Assembly: GCF_017976235.1 (NCBI RefSeq)
Contig: NZ_JACVHC010000011.1
Location: forward strand, 1 to 64,000
DNA from: Pseudomonas anatoliensis
GTDB lineage: Bacteria > Pseudomonadota > Gammaproteobacteria > Pseudomonadales > Pseudomonadaceae
Direction: 5' to 3'
Length of the DNA: 64,000 nucleotides
A program made the position numbers and the translations under genes. Position 1 is the first letter of the stretch, and each line of letters starts with the position of its first letter. This document shows positions 26,130 through 35,269 of this stretch, piece after piece. The notes below the pieces were generated by a model that was not told the DNA's origin, ran no database searches, and saw only the letters and a program-made list of their open reading frames with translations.

Positions 26130-27221
26130 TCAGAGCTGACCCAGCACCGGCGTGTTCACGCGCACGTCGGCGTTCTGCCCACGGTGACGCAACAGGTGAT
26201 CCATCAGCACGATGGCCATCATCGCCTCGGCAATCGGCGTGGCGCGGATACCCACGCACGGGTCGTGACGGCCCTTGGTGATCACATCGACCGGGTTGCC
26301 ATCGACATCAATCGAACGGCCCGGCGTGGTGATGCTCGAGGTTGGCTTGAGTGCCAGATGCGCAACGATCGGCTGACCGGACGAGATACCGCCGAGAATG
26401 CCGCCAGCGTTGTTGCTGAGGAAACCTTCCGGGGTCATTTCATCACGATGCTCGGTGCCGCGCTGGGCAACGCATGCGAAACCGGCGCCGATTTCCACGC
26501 CTTTAACCGCGTTGATGCTCATCAGCGCATGGGCCAGTTCGGCGTCGAGACGATCAAAAATCGGCTCGCCCAGACCCGGCATCACGCCTTCGGCGACCAC
26601 GGTGATTTTCGCTCCGACCGAATCCTGATCACGACGCAACTGGTCCATGTAGGCTTCGAGCTCGGGGACTTTGTCCGGGTCAGGGCTGAAGAAGGCGTTC
26701 TCTTCAACCGAATCCCAGGTCTTGAACGGGATTTCGATCGGGCCGAGCTGGCTCATATAGCCACGAATGACGATGCCCTGGGTGGCGAGGAATCTCTTCG
26801 CAATCGCACCCGCCGCCACACGCATCGCGGTCTCGCGCGCCGAGCTGCGGCCACCGCCACGGTAGTCGCGCTCGCCGTATTTGTGGTGATAGGTGTAGTC
26901 GGCGTGAGCCGGGCGGAACAGATCCTTGATCGCCGAGTAGTCCTTGGACTTCTGGTCGGTGTTGCGGATCAGCAGGCCAATCGAGCAACCGGTGGTGCGC
27001 CCCTCGAACACGCCGGAAAGGATTTCGACTTCGTCGGGCTCTTGGCGCTGGGTGGTGTGGCGGCTGGTGCCGGGCTTGCGGCGATCGAGGTCGCGTTGCA
27101 GGTCTGCGACACAAATCTCCAGGCCCGGCGGGCAGCCGTCGACAATGGCGACCAACGCCGGACCATGACTTTCGCCAGCGGTGGTGACAGTGAACAACTT
27201 GCCGTAGGTATTGCCGGACAT
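26130..27221 (-). CDS. aroC: Chorismate synthase
   Basis: 363 residues, standard length. Opens MSGNTYGKLFTVTTAGESHG and contains GGRSSARETAMRVAAGA and a late RHDPCVG motif, all chorismate synthase signatures. It converts EPSP to chorismate with reduced FMN, the last common step to aromatic amino acids, folate and siderophores. Followed by the transporter and salvage genes on the same strand. Confidence 0.97.
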   Translation of the reverse strand: MSGNTYGKLFTVTTAGESHGPALVAIVDGCPPGLEICVADLQRDLDRRKPGTSRHTTQRQEPDEVEILSGVFEGRTTGCSIGLLIRNTDQKSKDYSAIKDLFRPAHADYTYHHKYGERDYRGGGRSSARETAMRVAAGAIAKRFLATQGIVIRGYMSQLGPIEIPFKTWDSVEENAFFSPDPDKVPELEAYMDQLRRDQDSVGAKITVVAEGVMPGLGEPIFDRLDAELAHALMSINAVKGVEIGAGFACVAQRGTEHRDEMTPEGFLSNNAGGILGGISSGQPIVAHLALKPTSSITTPGRSIDVDGNPVDVITKGRHDPCVGIRATPIAEAMMAIVLMDHLLRHRGQNADVRVNTPVLGQL

Positions 27222-27351
27222 GCAGGACGCTCCGTGAAATCAAACCCGAATTCTTGATGCGCGCCAGTATACGCAGGCTAACCCAGTAGTTCATCCTCGA
27301 ACCTTAGTGGTGCTGGTGAGTCCAACCGGCACCTTGGCGAATGATGGCGTG

Positions 27352-28305
27352 ATGATGCTGCGAGTTCTGATCTTGAGTCTTACCCTCTTTACTGGCTTTG
27401 CCCAGGCGACTGTCCTACAGCGCCCGATGTCTCTGGACACCGGCAGCGGCGAACTTTTCGGCTCGCTGTTGCTGCCAAAATCCGACAAGCCTGTGCCGGT
27501 TGTCCTGATCATTTCTGGCTCAGGTCCTACGGATCGTGACGGAAACAACCCTGACGGCGGGCGCAACGACAGCCTCAAACGGCTGGCCTGGGTCTTGGCC
27601 AAACACAACATCGCCAGCGTGCGTTACGACAAGCGCGGCGTGGCTGCGAGCCTGGCGGCGACGCCGGATGAGCGCAATCTGTCAGTCGAGGCCTACGCGG
27701 CCGACGCGGTGGCGTGGGGACAAAAGCTCAAGGCGGATCCGCGTTTCGGTCAACTGATTCTGCTCGGTCACAGTGAAGGCGCGCTGATCGCCACCCTCGC
27801 TGCGCCAAAGGTAGACGCGGCCGCCGTGATTTCCTTGTCCGGCAGTGCCCGGCCGGTCGATCAGGTGATTCGTGAACAACTGGCCCGCAGCCTGCCGCCG
27901 CCCTTGATGTTGCGCAGCAATGAACTGCTCGACAGCCTCAAGGCCGGTCACGTCGATGACAATGTGCCGGCGCAGCTGCAAGTGATATTCCGTCCGAGCG
28001 TGCAGCCGTATCTGATTTCGCTATTCCGTCAGGATCCCGCAAAAGCATTCGCACAATTGCCAATGCCGGCGCTGATTGTCCAGGGCAGCAACGACATGCA
28101 GGTCGGTACCGAAGACGCGAAATTGCTCAAGGCTGCCAAACCCGATGCCGAACTGGTGGTGATCGAAGGCATGAACCATGTGCTGCGCATCGTGCATAAC
28201 GACATGAAGCGGCAATTGGCCTCCTACAAGGATCCAAACTTGCCGCTGGCTGCGGAGCTTGGTGCGCAAATCATCGAGTTTATTGACGGACTTCGCACCC
28301 GTTAA
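27352..28305 (+). CDS. Secreted alpha/beta hydrolase
   Basis: 317 residues from the ATG at 27352, which gives a clean signal peptide (MMLRVLILSLTLFTGFAQA); a frame 45 bp longer does not. The oxyanion region ISGSGPTDRDGNN, the nucleophile GHSEG, an aspartate in NDMQVG and a late GMNHVLR histidine complete the alpha/beta hydrolase triad. Exported to the periplasm; esterase or peptidase-like activity is likely, substrate unknown. Confidence 0.85.
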   Translation: MMLRVLILSLTLFTGFAQATVLQRPMSLDTGSGELFGSLLLPKSDKPVPVVLIISGSGPTDRDGNNPDGGRNDSLKRLAWVLAKHNIASVRYDKRGVAASLAATPDERNLSVEAYAADAVAWGQKLKADPRFGQLILLGHSEGALIATLAAPKVDAAAVISLSGSARPVDQVIREQLARSLPPPLMLRSNELLDSLKAGHVDDNVPAQLQVIFRPSVQPYLISLFRQDPAKAFAQLPMPALIVQGSNDMQVGTEDAKLLKAAKPDAELVVIEGMNHVLRIVHNDMKRQLASYKDPNLPLAAELGAQIIEFIDGLRTR

Positions 28306-28436
28306 GCCTCAACTGGGGGCGTTTCAGGCAGTTTTCCCGCCTGATCCCCCTCCAGTCCTGAAGAAAACGGCCGATAAGCCTTTGTCGCCAGCGCAATAGC
28401 TGGTGACAAGCAGGGCTTGGACAGGATCTCGCCGTT

Positions 28437-29228
28437 ATGACTGATACGCAGACTTCACCCGACACCACCGCTGAAAAAGACGCACCGCCAGCGGTCGAGC
28501 TGCCGTGGGCGGATGTCCACGCCGAGCACCACAAGATGCTCCGCCTGGCCCCGTTGCAGACCGACCGCAACACCGGTGGCCGGCCGCTGCGCTTTGTCGA
28601 GTTCGGTTACGCCGAACGCAACAGCAAAGAACAAAGCCTGATGCGCATGGCGATCAAACTGCCTGGCCAGCGCGTGCGCAAAGAACAGAATCTGCTCGAT
28701 GTGTGGGTCAATCACACCACCAAACGTGTGCATTTCGGCCCGGACAGCGGCTTGCAGATCGAACCGTTGAACCGTGGCATCGGCCGTTTCGTCGCTGCGC
28801 AAGGCATCAACTGGGCGAAAAAACGCTGGCCCACCTACACCGTCGACGGCATGGACTTGAACAACAAGGACGCGCTGAACGAGGACACTCGCCTGCGTCG
28901 CGATCATTTCCTGCGCGTGCATGGTTTTGATGTGGCGTACGCCGATGCGCAGCATTTGAAGGGCAGCGTCAAGGAAGTGCAGGTCGGTGACTTGCTGGGT
29001 GACTGGAACAGCGAAAAGCTGCAAGTCGTCGAAATTCTTGAAGCGGCGCAGATGCTTCAGCAGGCTGAGCAGAATCTGGCCGAGCAGGAAGTGAAGCTCA
29101 AAAAGCAGGAAGACAAGGTCAGCAAGTTCAAGCGCGAAGACGCTGGGCTGCGGTTCACCATTACGTGTCTGGTGGCGTTCGCGGTGTTTCAGGCGGGGTT
29201 GTTGATCTGGATTGCGACACACCGGTAG
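28437..29228 (+). CDS. Tail-anchored coiled-coil protein of unknown function
   Basis: 263 residues. Proline/acid-rich N terminus, a charged middle, a coiled coil around residues 195-235 (LQQAEQNLAEQEVKLKKQED) and one membrane helix at the very end (TITCLVAFAVFQAGLLIWIA). No N-terminal signal, so it should be a tail-anchored inner-membrane protein facing the cytoplasm. Family not recognised. Between the hydrolase and a REPIN; divergent context gives no clue. Confidence 0.7.
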   Translation: MTDTQTSPDTTAEKDAPPAVELPWADVHAEHHKMLRLAPLQTDRNTGGRPLRFVEFGYAERNSKEQSLMRMAIKLPGQRVRKEQNLLDVWVNHTTKRVHFGPDSGLQIEPLNRGIGRFVAAQGINWAKKRWPTYTVDGMDLNNKDALNEDTRLRRDHFLRVHGFDVAYADAQHLKGSVKEVQVGDLLGDWNSEKLQVVEILEAAQMLQQAEQNLAEQEVKLKKQEDKVSKFKREDAGLRFTITCLVAFAVFQAGLLIWIATHR

Positions 29229-29300
29229 ATCAAAAGATCGCAGCCTGCGGCAGCTCCTACACGGGGATGGTGTACACCTGCCGAAGGCTGCGATCTTTTG
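29229..29300. repeat. REPIN, family A
   Basis: Inverted GATCGCAGCCTGCGGCAGC and GCCGAAGGCTGCGATC arms between two convergent genes. Confidence 0.85.
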
Positions 29301-29311
29301 CTTTTAAAGGG

Positions 29312-30220
29312 TTATACGCGTGACGCGAACAGCGCCTGATGATCGCGGCACTGCTCTGCGGTCAGCATGAACACGCCATGCCCGCCGCGCTGGAACTCAA
29401 GCCAGGCAAAATCGACTTCCGGGTACAGCGCATCAACGTGCACCTGGCTATTGCCGACTTCAACAATCAGCAAACCCTTCTCGGTCAGATGATCCGCCGC
29501 TTCGGCGAGCATCCGTCGCACCAGGTTCAGACCGTCATCACCGCAGGCCAGACCCAACTCCGGTTCGTGTTGATATTCGTCCGGCATGTCGGCGAAATCT
29601 TCGGCATCCACGTAAGGCGGGTTCGACACGATCAGGTCGAAACGCTGACCCGGCAATCCATCAAAGCCATCGCCCTGCACGGTGTACACGCGCTCATCGA
29701 CGCCATGGCGTTCGATATTCTGATTGGCCACTTCCAGCGCTTCGAACGACAGGTCCGCCAGCACGACTTCAGCGTTCTGGAACTCGTAAGCGCAGGCGAT
29801 ACCGATGCAACCGGAGCCGGTGCACAGGTCAAGAATTCGCGCAGGTTCATCGCCGATCCAAGGCGCAAAACGGTTTTCGATCAGCTCGCCAATCGGCGAA
29901 CGCGGAATCAACACACGCTCATCGACAATGAACGACATGCCGCAGAACCACGCTTCACCCAACAGATAAGCCGTTGGAATGCGCTCTTCGATGCGGCGTT
30001 TGAGCAGGCGTTGCAGATTAACCAGCTCATCGTCTTCCAGCGCGCAATCCAGATAGCTATCGGCGATTTCCCACGGCAGGTGCAGAGCCCCCAGCACCAA
30101 CTGGCGGGCTTCGTCCCACGCATTGTCGGTGCCATGGCCGAAAAACAGATCCTCCCCATGGAAGCGGCTGACGGCCCAACGGATATGGTCGCGCAGGGTA
30201 CGAAGTCGGGAAGTGATCAC
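29312..30220 (-). CDS. prmB: Ribosomal protein L3 glutamine methyltransferase
   Basis: 302 residues. An N-terminal helical domain, the SAM-binding motif DLCTGSGCIG (131-140) and the catalytic NPPY (200-203) identify an N5-glutamine methyltransferase. It is slightly longer than PrmC and carries the LxRSPIGELIENRF region typical of PrmB, which methylates uL3. Monocistronic. Confidence 0.93.
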   Translation of the reverse strand: MITSRLRTLRDHIRWAVSRFHGEDLFFGHGTDNAWDEARQLVLGALHLPWEIADSYLDCALEDDELVNLQRLLKRRIEERIPTAYLLGEAWFCGMSFIVDERVLIPRSPIGELIENRFAPWIGDEPARILDLCTGSGCIGIACAYEFQNAEVVLADLSFEALEVANQNIERHGVDERVYTVQGDGFDGLPGQRFDLIVSNPPYVDAEDFADMPDEYQHEPELGLACGDDGLNLVRRMLAEAADHLTEKGLLIVEVGNSQVHVDALYPEVDFAWLEFQRGGHGVFMLTAEQCRDHQALFASRV

Positions 30221-30459
30221 GGGGCAGAACTCCAGAAAAAACGACTGGCGATTCTACCAGCCAAAACGCGCTACGACGACGCAGGAAAAACACCGGGCCG
30301 ACCGTAGGACTGTTCTGTTTTTCTTATCCGCTATTGAACAGAACGTGTAACTTGACAAGGCTGCAGGCCAATAACGACGGTGCCTACGATGGTAGCGATT
30401 CACAGAACCGCTCAGCCAGAGGACAATGCCGCAAAAGCCCCACCCCAAGGAGCCCCAGA

Positions 30460-31050
30460 ATGTCCGTTCCAAAAACGATGTTTCAACTCAGCGGTCGCGG
30501 TTACGCAGCGGCCACACTGAGCCATGCGACCGTGGTCATCATCGATGCCCAGAAAGAATATCTCAGTGGCCCGCTGGCCCTGAGCGGCATGGACGCGGCC
30601 GTCGCAAACATCAAACAAGTGGTTGCCGCAGCCCGTGCAGCCGGTCGGCCGATTGTGCACGTGCGTCACCTCGGCACCGTCGGTGGCCTGTTCGACCCGC
30701 AAGGTGAACGCGGCGAATTCATCCCCGGCCTTGAGCCGCAAGGTGATGAAACCATCATCGGCAAACTGCTGCCGAGCGCGTTTCACGGCACTGAATTGCT
30801 CGATCGCCTGCAAAACCTCGGCTCGCTGGACCTGATCGTTTGCGGCTTCATGAGCCATTCCAGCGTCAGCACCACCGTGCGCGCAGCGAAGAACCTGGGT
30901 TTCCGCTGTACCCTGGTTGAAGACGCTTGCGCCACCCGTGACTTGCCGTTCAAGGGCCGTGTACTCAGCGCCGAACTCGTACAGGAGGCGGAAATGGCGA
31001 TCATGGCCGACAACTTCGCCACGCTCGCTTTGACTCAAGACCTGATCTGA
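30460..31050 (+). CDS. Isochorismatase-fold hydrolase-like protein lacking the catalytic cysteine
   Basis: 196 residues. The fold is clear: Asp29 in VVIIDAQKEY, Lys102 in IIGKLLPSAF, and the cis-peptide region CGFMSHSSVSTTVRAA. The residue that is the nucleophilic Cys in nicotinamidase-like enzymes is Ser135 here. True isochorismatases also lack the Cys, so a vinyl-ether or other hydrolysis, or no catalysis, is possible. AAGGAG lies 8 bases before the ATG at 30460, which was chosen over a longer frame. Confidence 0.85.
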   Translation: MSVPKTMFQLSGRGYAAATLSHATVVIIDAQKEYLSGPLALSGMDAAVANIKQVVAAARAAGRPIVHVRHLGTVGGLFDPQGERGEFIPGLEPQGDETIIGKLLPSAFHGTELLDRLQNLGSLDLIVCGFMSHSSVSTTVRAAKNLGFRCTLVEDACATRDLPFKGRVLSAELVQEAEMAIMADNFATLALTQDLI

Positions 31051-31180
31051 TCGCCGCTTGATGAGCGGCTCATGCCGCCGCTCATCCGCAAAAGCCTCTC
31101 ATTTGCCGCAAATGCCATAGCCTCAGGAACAACCCGGTCAACTCCCGGTCGAAGGGCCGATACCATTGAGGAAGGTCGGA

Positions 31181-31501
31181 ATGAAGTTATCCGATGGATT
31201 TGACGCACGCCGCTTGCGGCCCAAAGGCCAAAGCAACTGGCGTTTTCGCTTCGGCGCAGCATTCGCCGCCATTCTGGCGACGTTTGGCGTGCTGCTGGCG
31301 ATGGCCGGTGCTGCCAGCCTGCTGGGACGCCCGCCGGCGCTCGGTGACTTGAACGCCACGCCCATGGGCTCGGCGATTATTCTGGCGGTCGGTTTGCTGT
31401 TTCTGTATTTCGGTGTCGCCCTATGGCGTCGCTGCCGCCGTCGCGCACGGCAATCGCGGGAACTGAACATGTCCCCGCACCTGATGAAAAAACACGACTG
31501 A
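31181..31501 (+). CDS. Two-helix small membrane protein
   Basis: 106 residues. Basic N terminus (RRLRPKGQ), a first membrane helix (FGAAFAAILATFGVLLAMAGAA), a loop, a second helix (GSAIILAVGLLFLYFGVALW) and a strongly basic tail (RRCRRRARQSRE). GGAAGG precedes the ATG. Inner membrane, function unknown. Same strand as the Smr and folE genes. Confidence 0.6.
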   Translation: MKLSDGFDARRLRPKGQSNWRFRFGAAFAAILATFGVLLAMAGAASLLGRPPALGDLNATPMGSAIILAVGLLFLYFGVALWRRCRRRARQSRELNMSPHLMKKHD

Positions 31502-31574
31502 TCGACGGCCTGGCTTTTTGCCGGGCCGTTTTGTTTCGACTTGGGTAAACTGGCCGCCCTTCGCGGAGGCTGAC

Positions 31575-32132
31575 ATGCAAGACGACGATTTTTCCCTGTT
31601 CAAAAACGAGCTGCGCGGCGTCAAGCCGATCAAGCACGATCGCGCCGACACCGGCAAACCCAAGACTGACCGCGCCCAGATCGCCAAGCTGCGCCAATCG
31701 GCCACCGTGCGCACCGACCAAGCTACCGTTGACGGTCTGTCGGATCAGTTCGTGATCGACGTCGGCCCGGAAGACGAGCTGATGTGGGCTCGCGACGGGG
31801 TTCAGGAAAGTCAGATGCGCAAGCTCAAGGTCGGGCAGATCCCGTTCGAAGGCAGCCTCGACCTGCACGGCATGAACGTGGAAAAGGCCCGGGAAACCCT
31901 CTGGGCGTTCCTCGCCGAAGCGACCAAATTCGAAATCCGCTGCGTGCGCGTCACCCACGGCAAGGCTGTGCGGCTGGACGGCAAGCGGCCAATGATCAAA
32001 AGCCACGTCAACACCTGGTTGCGCCAGCACGCGCAAGTGCTGGGTTTCTGCTCATGCCAGGCCCGACATGGCGGCGCCGGCGCGGTTTACGTGATGCTCA
32101 AACGCACCATGATGGAAGGCCGCGACGAATAA
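31575..32132 (+). CDS. Smr-domain protein
   Basis: 185 residues. A basic N-terminal half precedes an Smr domain with LDLHGMNVEKARETLWAFL, HGKAVRLDG and a GGAGAVYVMLKR end, all typical of the MutS2-related Smr endonuclease family. It may cleave or bind branched nucleic acid or mRNA at stalled ribosomes. The GGAGG site before the ATG at 31575 fixes the start. It lies upstream of folE as in related genomes. Confidence 0.9.
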   Translation: MQDDDFSLFKNELRGVKPIKHDRADTGKPKTDRAQIAKLRQSATVRTDQATVDGLSDQFVIDVGPEDELMWARDGVQESQMRKLKVGQIPFEGSLDLHGMNVEKARETLWAFLAEATKFEIRCVRVTHGKAVRLDGKRPMIKSHVNTWLRQHAQVLGFCSCQARHGGAGAVYVMLKRTMMEGRDE

Positions 32133-32209
32133 TCGCGTTACACCGAACTTGCAGGGGCGTGTCCGCCACCGTACCCTTGCCCTTTGCGAAAATCCCCACA
32201 GGTAGTTTC

Positions 32210-32755
32210 ATGTCCCTGGAACAGAATTACACCGCGATTCTCGGCCAATTGGGCGAGGACGTCTCCCGCGAGGGCCTGCTCGACACGCCAAAGCGTGCCG
32301 CCAAAGCCATGCAGTACCTCTGCCGCGGTTACGAACAGACGCTTGAAGAGGTCACCAACGGTGCCCTGTTCAGCTCCGACAACAGCGAAATGGTGCTGGT
32401 CAAGGACATCGAGTTGTATTCGTTGTGCGAACACCACCTGCTGCCGTTTATCGGCAAGGCTCACGTCGCGTATATCCCGAGCGGCAAAGTGCTGGGCCTG
32501 TCGAAAGTCGCGCGGATCGTCGACATGTACGCCCGTCGCCTGCAGATTCAGGAAAACCTCAGCCGCCAGATCGCCGACGCGGTGCAGCAAGTTACCGGTG
32601 CGCTGGGCGTTGCCGTGGTGATCGAGGCCAAGCACATGTGCATGATGATGCGCGGTGTCGAGAAGCAGAATTCGTCGATGATCACTTCGGTGATGCTCGG
32701 TGAGTTCCGGGAAAACGCTGCGACCCGCAGCGAATTCCTCAGCCTGATCAAGTAA
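32210..32755 (+). CDS. folE: GTP cyclohydrolase I
   Basis: 181 residues. Zinc ligands Cys73 and His76 in SLCEHHLLPF and Cys144 in KHMCMMMRG match the type IA enzyme, not the Cys-independent FolE2 type. It converts GTP to dihydroneopterin triphosphate, the first step of folate and tetrahydrobiopterin-like pterin synthesis. Pseudomonads often have two copies of this class, so this may be the second paralogue. Confidence 0.93.
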   Translation: MSLEQNYTAILGQLGEDVSREGLLDTPKRAAKAMQYLCRGYEQTLEEVTNGALFSSDNSEMVLVKDIELYSLCEHHLLPFIGKAHVAYIPSGKVLGLSKVARIVDMYARRLQIQENLSRQIADAVQQVTGALGVAVVIEAKHMCMMMRGVEKQNSSMITSVMLGEFRENAATRSEFLSLIK

Positions 32756-32770
32756 CTCGTCACACAAAAA

Positions 32771-32798
32771 AACCGGCGTTGATCGCCGGTTTTTTTTC
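32771..32798 (+). terminator. Rho-independent terminator
   Basis: AACCGGCG, loop TTGAT, CGCCGGTT, then T7, 15 bp after folE. Confidence 0.9.
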
Positions 32799-32858
32799 GC
32801 CCGTGAAAAATCGGGTAAGCTGCGCGCCTTTCTCAATGTGCACCGTGAGGCTTTCAAC

Positions 32859-33230
32859 GTGTTCGTCAAAGCGCTTCGTGTCGGCCTCGGCCAACTGGTT
32901 ATTTTCGTCGACTTCATCACCCGTCCGGGCAAGAAACAGCGCCCCGCCGCTGCTCAGGCGCAAGTCGATGCGGCTGCCAAAGACCTGACCCTGTATCAGT
33001 TCCACGCCTGCCCGTTCTGTGTAAAAACCCGCCGCACCCTGCGTCGTTTGAACGTGCCGGTGGCGTTGAAGGATGCGAAGAACAACGAGCAGGATCGCCA
33101 GACGCTGCTGGAACAGGGCGGCCGGATCAAGGTGCCGTGCCTGCGCATTGAAGAGAATGGGCAGACGACCTGGATGTATGAGTCCAAGGTGATTATTGAT
33201 TATCTGGATAAGCGGTTTGCGGCGGTCTGA
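32859..33230 (+). CDS. Glutaredoxin-like membrane-anchored protein
   Basis: 123 residues from a GTG at 32859 that has TGAGG 8 bases upstream; a longer ATG frame gives a less natural N terminus. A short hydrophobic segment (LGQLVIFVDFI) is followed by a GSTN/glutaredoxin fold with the active site CPFC (51-54) and the cis-proline VPCLRI. Probably reduces disulphides or glutathionylated targets near the inner membrane. Confidence 0.85.
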   Translation: MFVKALRVGLGQLVIFVDFITRPGKKQRPAAAQAQVDAAAKDLTLYQFHACPFCVKTRRTLRRLNVPVALKDAKNNEQDRQTLLEQGGRIKVPCLRIEENGQTTWMYESKVIIDYLDKRFAAV

Positions 33231-33253
33231 TGGATTGTGGTGTTGCTGATGTC

Positions 33254-33333
33254 CTCATCGCTGGCAAGCCAGCTCCCACAGGTTCTGTGAACGCCACAGA
33301 TCACTGTGGGAGCTGGCTTGCCAGCGATGAGGC
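33254..33333. repeat. REPIN, family B
   Basis: CATCGCTGGCAAGCCAGCTCCCACAG and its complement around ~25 bp. A different REP family from the A elements. Confidence 0.9.
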
Positions 33334-33362
33334 CAGTAAAGACACCGCAAATCCCAGACAAA

Positions 33363-33392
33363 AATAAACCGGCCCTCGAGCCGGTTTATTTG
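33363..33392 (-). terminator. Rho-independent terminator
   Basis: AAACCGGC/GCCGGTTT stem with a T run on the minus strand, directly after the aminotransferase stop. Confidence 0.8.
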
Positions 33393-33396
33393 TTTT

Positions 33397-34563
33397 TCAG
33401 GCCGCTTTTTCTATCTGCGCCTGGCGCACCACCGCAGCCAATCGCTTCAGCCCTTCATCCAGTCGCGCCGGGTCGATGTGGCTGAAATTCAAACGCAAAT
33501 GCCCATGATGGTTGTCCGGATCGGGAAAGAACGGCTCGCCCGGCATGAACGCCACATCATTGGCCAAGGCTTCGTTGAGCAACGTTCGCGTGTCCAGCGG
33601 CTGTTTCAACGTCAGCCAGAAAAACAGCCCACCCTGTGGCACGTTCCAGTCGGCCAGATCGGCAAAGTGCATTTGCAGTGCCGCTTGAAAGCCATCGCGA
33701 CGCTCACGATAGAAGCCGCGCAATTCAGTTAAGTGCTGCTGATATTTTTCGCTGCCGATCCACTGCAACGCCTGCCACTGGCCGATGCGATTGGTGTGCA
33801 GGTCCGCTGATTGCTTGAGCTTGAGCAGATGCGGGAACAGATCCGGGCTGGCGATCAGGTAGCCGACACGCAAACCCGGCAGAAGGGTTTTCGACACGGT
33901 GCCGGTGTAGATCCAGCTGGATTTCTTCAGGCGTGCGGTGATCGGCTTGGCGCTGCCGCCATCGAACGTCAGTTCGCGGTACGGTTCGTCTTCGATCAGG
34001 GTCACGCCGAATTCGTCGAGCAGAGCGGCGACGGCTGCGCGCTTAGCCTCGCTGTAGCGCACGGCAGAGGGGTTCTGGAACGTCGGGATCAGGTAGATGA
34101 ACGCCGGACGATGCTGTTCCAGGCGTGTGCGCAGTTGCGCAAGGTTCGGGCCGTCGGCCTCCTGCTGCACAGTCAGGCAATCAGCCCCGAACAGCTGGAA
34201 AATCTGCAATGCCGCCAGGTAAGTCGGCGCCTCCAGCAGAATCTCGGTGCCTTTGTCGATGTACAGTTTTGCCGCCAGATCCAGCGTTTGCTGAGAGCCG
34301 CTGACCACCAGCACCTGACTCGCCTCGCAGGCCAACCCCAGCGCCCTCGCCTCTGCTGCCAAGGCTTCACGCAATGCTGGTTCGCCCTCGCTCATACCGT
34401 ACTGACCGAGCGACAGGGGCATGTCGGCCCATTCGACTTTCGGCAACATCGCTTCTGCCGGCAGGCCGCCGGCGAACGACATCACTTCCGGGCGCTGGGC
34501 TGCGGCAAGGATTTCACGGATCAGAGAACTTTTAAGGCGCGAAACACGTTCGGAAAATGCCAT
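33397..34563 (-). CDS. PLP-dependent aminotransferase (class I/II, 2-aminoadipate-type)
   Basis: 388 residues of fold type I. MSFAGGLPAEAMLP near residues 28-41 and YGMSEGEPALREAL match the 2-aminoadipate/aromatic aminotransferase group. The PLP lysine lies in TGTVSKTLLPGLRVGY and a late arginine in HLRLNFSH would bind the substrate carboxylate. No DNA-binding domain is attached, unlike MocR regulators. Divergent from a MarR gene with shared palindromes between them, so probably controlled by it. Amino donor unknown. Confidence 0.85.
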   Translation of the reverse strand: MAFSERVSRLKSSLIREILAAAQRPEVMSFAGGLPAEAMLPKVEWADMPLSLGQYGMSEGEPALREALAAEARALGLACEASQVLVVSGSQQTLDLAAKLYIDKGTEILLEAPTYLAALQIFQLFGADCLTVQQEADGPNLAQLRTRLEQHRPAFIYLIPTFQNPSAVRYSEAKRAAVAALLDEFGVTLIEDEPYRELTFDGGSAKPITARLKKSSWIYTGTVSKTLLPGLRVGYLIASPDLFPHLLKLKQSADLHTNRIGQWQALQWIGSEKYQQHLTELRGFYRERRDGFQAALQMHFADLADWNVPQGGLFFWLTLKQPLDTRTLLNEALANDVAFMPGEPFFPDPDNHHGHLRLNFSHIDPARLDEGLKRLAAVVRQAQIEKAA

Positions 34564-34597
34564 GGAGGTCACCGGTAGCAAGGCGTGTGAAAAATGA

Positions 34598-34612
34598 GTC
34601 AAACTTGTTGAC
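34598..34612. promoter_or_regulatory. Candidate operator 1, GTCAA-N5-TTGAC
   Basis: Perfect 5-bp inverted arms around ACTTG in the space between the divergent aminotransferase and MarR genes. The same arms and spacing recur at 34640-34654. Confidence 0.6.
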
Positions 34613-34639
34613 TGAAATTACGACAGCTTGAGCGAGTAC

Positions 34640-34654
34640 GTCAACATGATTGAC
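34640..34654. promoter_or_regulatory. Candidate operator 2, GTCAA-N5-TTGAC
   Basis: Same inverted arms around CATGA, overlapping the chosen ATG of the MarR gene, so occupancy would block its own expression. The centres are 42 bp apart, four helical turns. Confidence 0.6.
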
Positions 34655-35092
34655 CTTAAAAACCCCAGCAGTCAGCAGCAGGCCATGGAAGCGTTTTTCT
34701 TCGGTTATCAGGCGTTCACCGCCAAGGCTGACGAAATGCTCGAGCGCCGAGGTTTGTCACGGGTGCATCAGCGCATTGTGTTTTTCATCGCCCGCTACCC
34801 GAATCTGAGCGTCAAGGAGTTGCTGGCCTTGCTGGGCGTGAGCAAGCAGGCGCTGAACATGCCGTTGCGGCAATTGCAGGAAATGCATCTGGTGGACAGC
34901 GTCGCGTCAGAGACGGATAAGCGTAAGCGACTGCTGGCGTTGACTGCGGAAGGGGCAAAGTTTGAACAGGTGTTGCGGCGTGAACAGGTGAAATTGCTGG
35001 AGCGGGTGTTTGCCGAGGCTGGGGAGGTGGCGGTGAATGGTTGGTTGGCGGTGAATCTGGCGTTGGGGGACAGTCAGGCGACTTTTGATTGA
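34646..35092 (+). CDS. MarR-family transcriptional regulator
   Basis: 148 residues from the ATG. A winged helix-turn-helix with LSVKELLALLGVSKQALNMPLRQL as the recognition region and DKRKRLLALT as the wing. A TTG 18 bp upstream is possible. It should repress itself and the divergent aminotransferase through the paired GTCAA-N5-TTGAC sites. Ligand unknown. Followed by a family B REPIN. Confidence 0.85.
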   Translation: MIDLKNPSSQQQAMEAFFFGYQAFTAKADEMLERRGLSRVHQRIVFFIARYPNLSVKELLALLGVSKQALNMPLRQLQEMHLVDSVASETDKRKRLLALTAEGAKFEQVLRREQVKLLERVFAEAGEVAVNGWLAVNLALGDSQATFD

Positions 35093-35100
35093 ATGCTCTG

Positions 35101-35200
35101 GCCTCATCGCTGGCAAGCCAGCTCCCACGGGGTTATGAGCTGACCACAGAATTCGGATCCACAAATAAACACTGTGGGAGCTGGCTTGCCAGCGATGAGG
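35101..35200. repeat. REPIN, family B
   Basis: CATCGCTGGCAAGCCAGCTCCCAC and complement separated by ~45 bp. Confidence 0.9.
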
Positions 35201-35269
35201 CTAGCAAGGGCGATATATCCCTATTGACGGACATTTCGTAAACAAAACAGAAAACAATATTTGCTTTAT

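Noticed and set aside
31784..32755. Long frame overlapping the Smr gene and reading into folE
   Set aside because: Only the part from 32210 (MSLEQNYTAIL) matches GTP cyclohydrolase; the rest is the wrong frame of the Smr gene.
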